Assembly: GCA_027574665.1 (NCBI GenBank)
Contig: CM050654.1
Span: 40,491,722 to 40,555,721, forward strand
DNA from: Rhynochetos jubatus
Lineage: Eukaryota; Chordata; Aves; Eurypygiformes; Rhynochetidae
DNA: 64,000 nt
Reading direction: 5' to 3'
The notes beneath the pieces are model-generated. The model did not search any database. It was given only the letters and a program-made list of their open reading frames with translations, and was not told where the DNA came from. Below, in pieces: positions 61,563-64,000 of the stretch. How positions within the stretch are numbered: position 1 is the first letter of the stretch; the number at the start of each line of letters is the position of its first letter. A program made the translations under genes and the position numbers.

Positions 61563-64000
61563 ACTATAATCCTGGAGAATTGAAGTTTGATGTAGCTCTT
61601 GTTATACAGAAAGCTACAGTGCAACTTCCAAGTTTACTAAGACCCATGTTGAGTTGCGAACCCATTTATTTAAAATGTTATTTTAGGAAAAGAAACAAGC
61701 CTTTGAGAACATCAAGCCAATTTTTACACTTTTTTCTAGATTAACCTTTTAGCCTCTTAAAAGATCTTAAGTCTCGCAGACCTGCACAGAGGTGCAGCAC
61801 TTCGGTGCCATTTCTCCTTTCTACCCCAATGACTTTCTGCTTAACCACCATGCAGGCTTGGTGGAACACGCGGAAAAGGAGCAAGATAATGAGAAATCCT
61901 AGTCTGAAAAGATGTGCATCTTCTGTATAAGGCAGTGTGACAGCAGTTCAGGTGACTTGTTACGTTGCTGTCTTGTTTATCTTTTCCCTGATTCTTGCAT
62001 TGCTTAAGTTAATTGCTGTTGTGTTTGGATTTAATGAATGTACTTTGGCTCAGTTTATACGAAGTACCGTCCTTGTTTGACCCACGACCATTGAGAACAA
62101 TGGTAATAGGACTAATACTTGTCTAGAGATCAACAAAACATGTTTTGGGACATGTTGGTGTATATATGGGGGATAGAATGAGGCCTTTCTGGTTTAACTC
62201 TGTTTGCTTTCTTAGGTTGAAAATAATCTTTTCATTTTTCCTTTGAGAAACATTCCCCTGGGTGTTACCAGAAAAAATACAGAATGATAAAAACCTGCTT
62301 CCTGCTTGCGGAAACATCAAAGCTGGGTCTTTTTAGTATACTTGTAGTCTGTTCTTGGATATATTTGTGGGTCTAGAAAGCGTATGTGAGATCACTGTGG
62401 AAACAAATAGAATAACATATATAGCAAGTCCTTGGAAAAGGTACCTGTACATAACTGAAGTTTTCCCAAAGTGCTGTTTCTATTGCTGCCACATTTTCTG
62501 TCCTTCTTTGTGCCCCTACAACACTGCGGTACCACTCTGATCTCTTGGCGCATGGGCCGTTCTGTCTGCGAAGCCGCTCGCAGTGTCCAGCCCCTGTGAT
62601 GCTTCAGGCCCTTCGGCTCAGCTTATTAGAATGAACTACTCCATTCTGCATACTTTTTTTGAGTCTCGGGGCTCAGAATGAGTTCAGATTAATCTCAAAC
62701 GTAGTACAATTTAAGTAACCTTTCTGCAGTAAGTAAAGGTAGCTGCCAGACTGAATGTCGTGCTTTCATTCCTTCGTATACTAGTTTTTCTAGGAAACAG
62801 CCAAAAAAGAAGTCCCTTTCTATCACCTGAGTGTTCCTGCATATAAATCCTTCCCACTACTGTTATCACTGCTTAGAACAGAATCAGGCTGAAGTACAGC
62901 AAAATAGACTCATCTGGGTAGGTCGTGCAGCCGTGAAATACAGATGCGGTTCATCTTTCCAGACCTCAGGGTTGCTGTTTGCATCTCAGGCTTGAGTAAG
63001 TTCATCTCAGAAACCTACTACATGGAAAAGTTCTGTAGTTCTCTCTGGTGCTGGAAGACAGGCAGAAATAAGTCTGAAATTTCATCTGCAGTTCCCTTCC
63101 AGTTAAGGATGTGGAAGGTGCACATTGGGAGCGCCCATCAGAGCAACATACATACGTAGACCGGCTTTCAGAAGACTTGGGGGTTATTTTCCACGCTGAT
63201 GTCGTAGATCTCAGCGCCATCAAACCAATCTTTGTGGACTTTTCACGAGTTTTCATGACTTCAGCTTAAAATTTTTGCTAGATTTCGTAAAACAGCAAGG
63301 AATCACAGATTGATCTTGCCTTTGACTGGAAGCCTTTGTGTCTTTACGTGGTGTTACCAACCAAATATGCTGCCAACGCAGTATTTGGGGATAGGAGTAG
63401 GACACGGGGCGGTGGGATATCTGTTTTGAAGTCTTCTCAGGAAATGAGGGAGATCGTCGTGATTGCATTTCAGACTTTTTGTTAGAATTGTCATGCATCC
63501 ATTCTTGCTTTACAGACCAATTTAATTAAAAAAAAACTGGCTAGGGTGGGTTTTTTTTCAGACATACATCTCTTTCTGCTTGAAAAAGTGGTGGCCAGTC
63601 CTTCAGATTCCTAGGAAGGTGAGGTTTTCCAGACTGCACATGCACCCTATAATGAAATTGCGTTCTGTACTGCGAACAATTACAGTGTATCCTGTATTAG
63701 CAGCGGTTCAGAAGTTCACTAGCAAATGCTGGTTTTCTTCTCTTACTGCAGCTGTTGTGGGTGAACACAAACGTACAGTCATCCAGCAGCACGCTAACCG
63801 CAATACGATAACGGCATATATTAAATGGGATCGGTCTTAACACGCCGAAACTAAACTCTATTGTATACTTGAATATTCTTTGCTTTTCCGACGTGTTTTC
63901 CTCTCGGAAGCTTTCAGACCAGGTTCAGGCCATGGGATGCTGCTGGTACTTTGCTCGTGGCTTGTTTCAACAGCAGGATTTTGCCTTTTGAGCTTTGATA

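Larger units (their letters stand above)
32548..64000 (+). other. ACVR2A: ACVR2A intron 1 (5' part, runs off the window)
   Basis: The intron starts with the donor gtgagtgagtg directly after exon 1. Exon 2 of the family begins by completing Gly19 and then encodes AILGRSETQ and the cysteine-rich ligand-binding domain. I looked for that and did not find it, so the acceptor should be beyond 64,000. A first intron of tens of kilobases is normal for this gene in vertebrates. The sampled sequence is T-rich on the plus strand, as expected for plus-strand transcription. Repeats inside it are listed separately. No nested gene is convincing. Confidence 0.8.
55891..64000. other. Intron DNA, 3' part of window
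   Basis: Unique intronic sequence apart from the inverted repeat and simple repeats listed separately. A 122-codon plus frame (58362-58730) and paired minus frames (63002-63498) were examined and matched to nothing. ACVR2A exon 2 was not found. Confidence 0.45.

Noticed and set aside
62999-63840. Adjacent minus-strand frames and one plus-strand frame near the window end, considered as ACVR2A exon 2 or a retrocopy
   Set aside because: None encodes the AILGRSETQ start or the cysteine pattern of the ACVR2A ectodomain, and no other family was recognised.

Overview
The window looks like avian nuclear DNA. It carries several copies of the CR1 LINE, including the typical bird 3' end, and a piece of an LTR whose outer end resembles a common neoavian ERVL-type LTR. 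I cannot name the species. About 64 kb holds only one recognisable protein-coding segment: the first coding exon of ACVR2A (activin receptor type-2A) at 32493-32547, plus strand. It encodes the signal peptide MGAATKLAFAVFLISCSSG, is followed by a GT-AG type donor, and sits about 0.7 kb downstream of a large CpG island.

Layout. Positions 1 to about 29,880 are AT-rich upstream DNA with no recognisable gene. They hold a young CR1 end (530-660), a duplicated block of about 115 bp (1431-1549 and 2589-2701), a very old antisense CR1 (4465-4750), a run of four perfect short palindromes (11243-11403) and a younger antisense CR1 (13821-14293). Positions 29,880-31,810 are the CpG-island promoter, with GC boxes in a 21-bp tandem duplication, a G-run and a YY1-type site. 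From about 31,590 to 32,492 lies the presumed 5' leader, which has several upstream AUGs; one opens a reading frame that overlaps the ACVR2A start out of frame. From 32,548 to the end is ACVR2A intron 1. Exon 2 was not found, so it should lie beyond the window. The intron contains a sense CR1 next to an antisense CR1 piece (40764-41160), two more antisense CR1 copies (48324-49185 and 50029-50289), the LTR fossil (55607 to about 55890), AT-rich palindromes (54481-54579), a 14-bp perfect inverted repeat (58049-58115) and several homopolymer tracts.

How it works together. The sequence supports one transcription unit running rightward from the CpG island. Hand-sampled base composition suggests that strand asymmetry changes sign at the island (A over T to the left, T over A to the right). 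That would fit divergent transcription or a replication origin at the island, but it was not computed over the whole window. Most long open frames in the window are chance frames, GC-rich shadows or antisense CR1, and are left out. No novel multi-gene system is evident. The most interesting leads are regulatory: the overlapping upstream frame, the possible divergent transcript, and the unexplained duplicated block.
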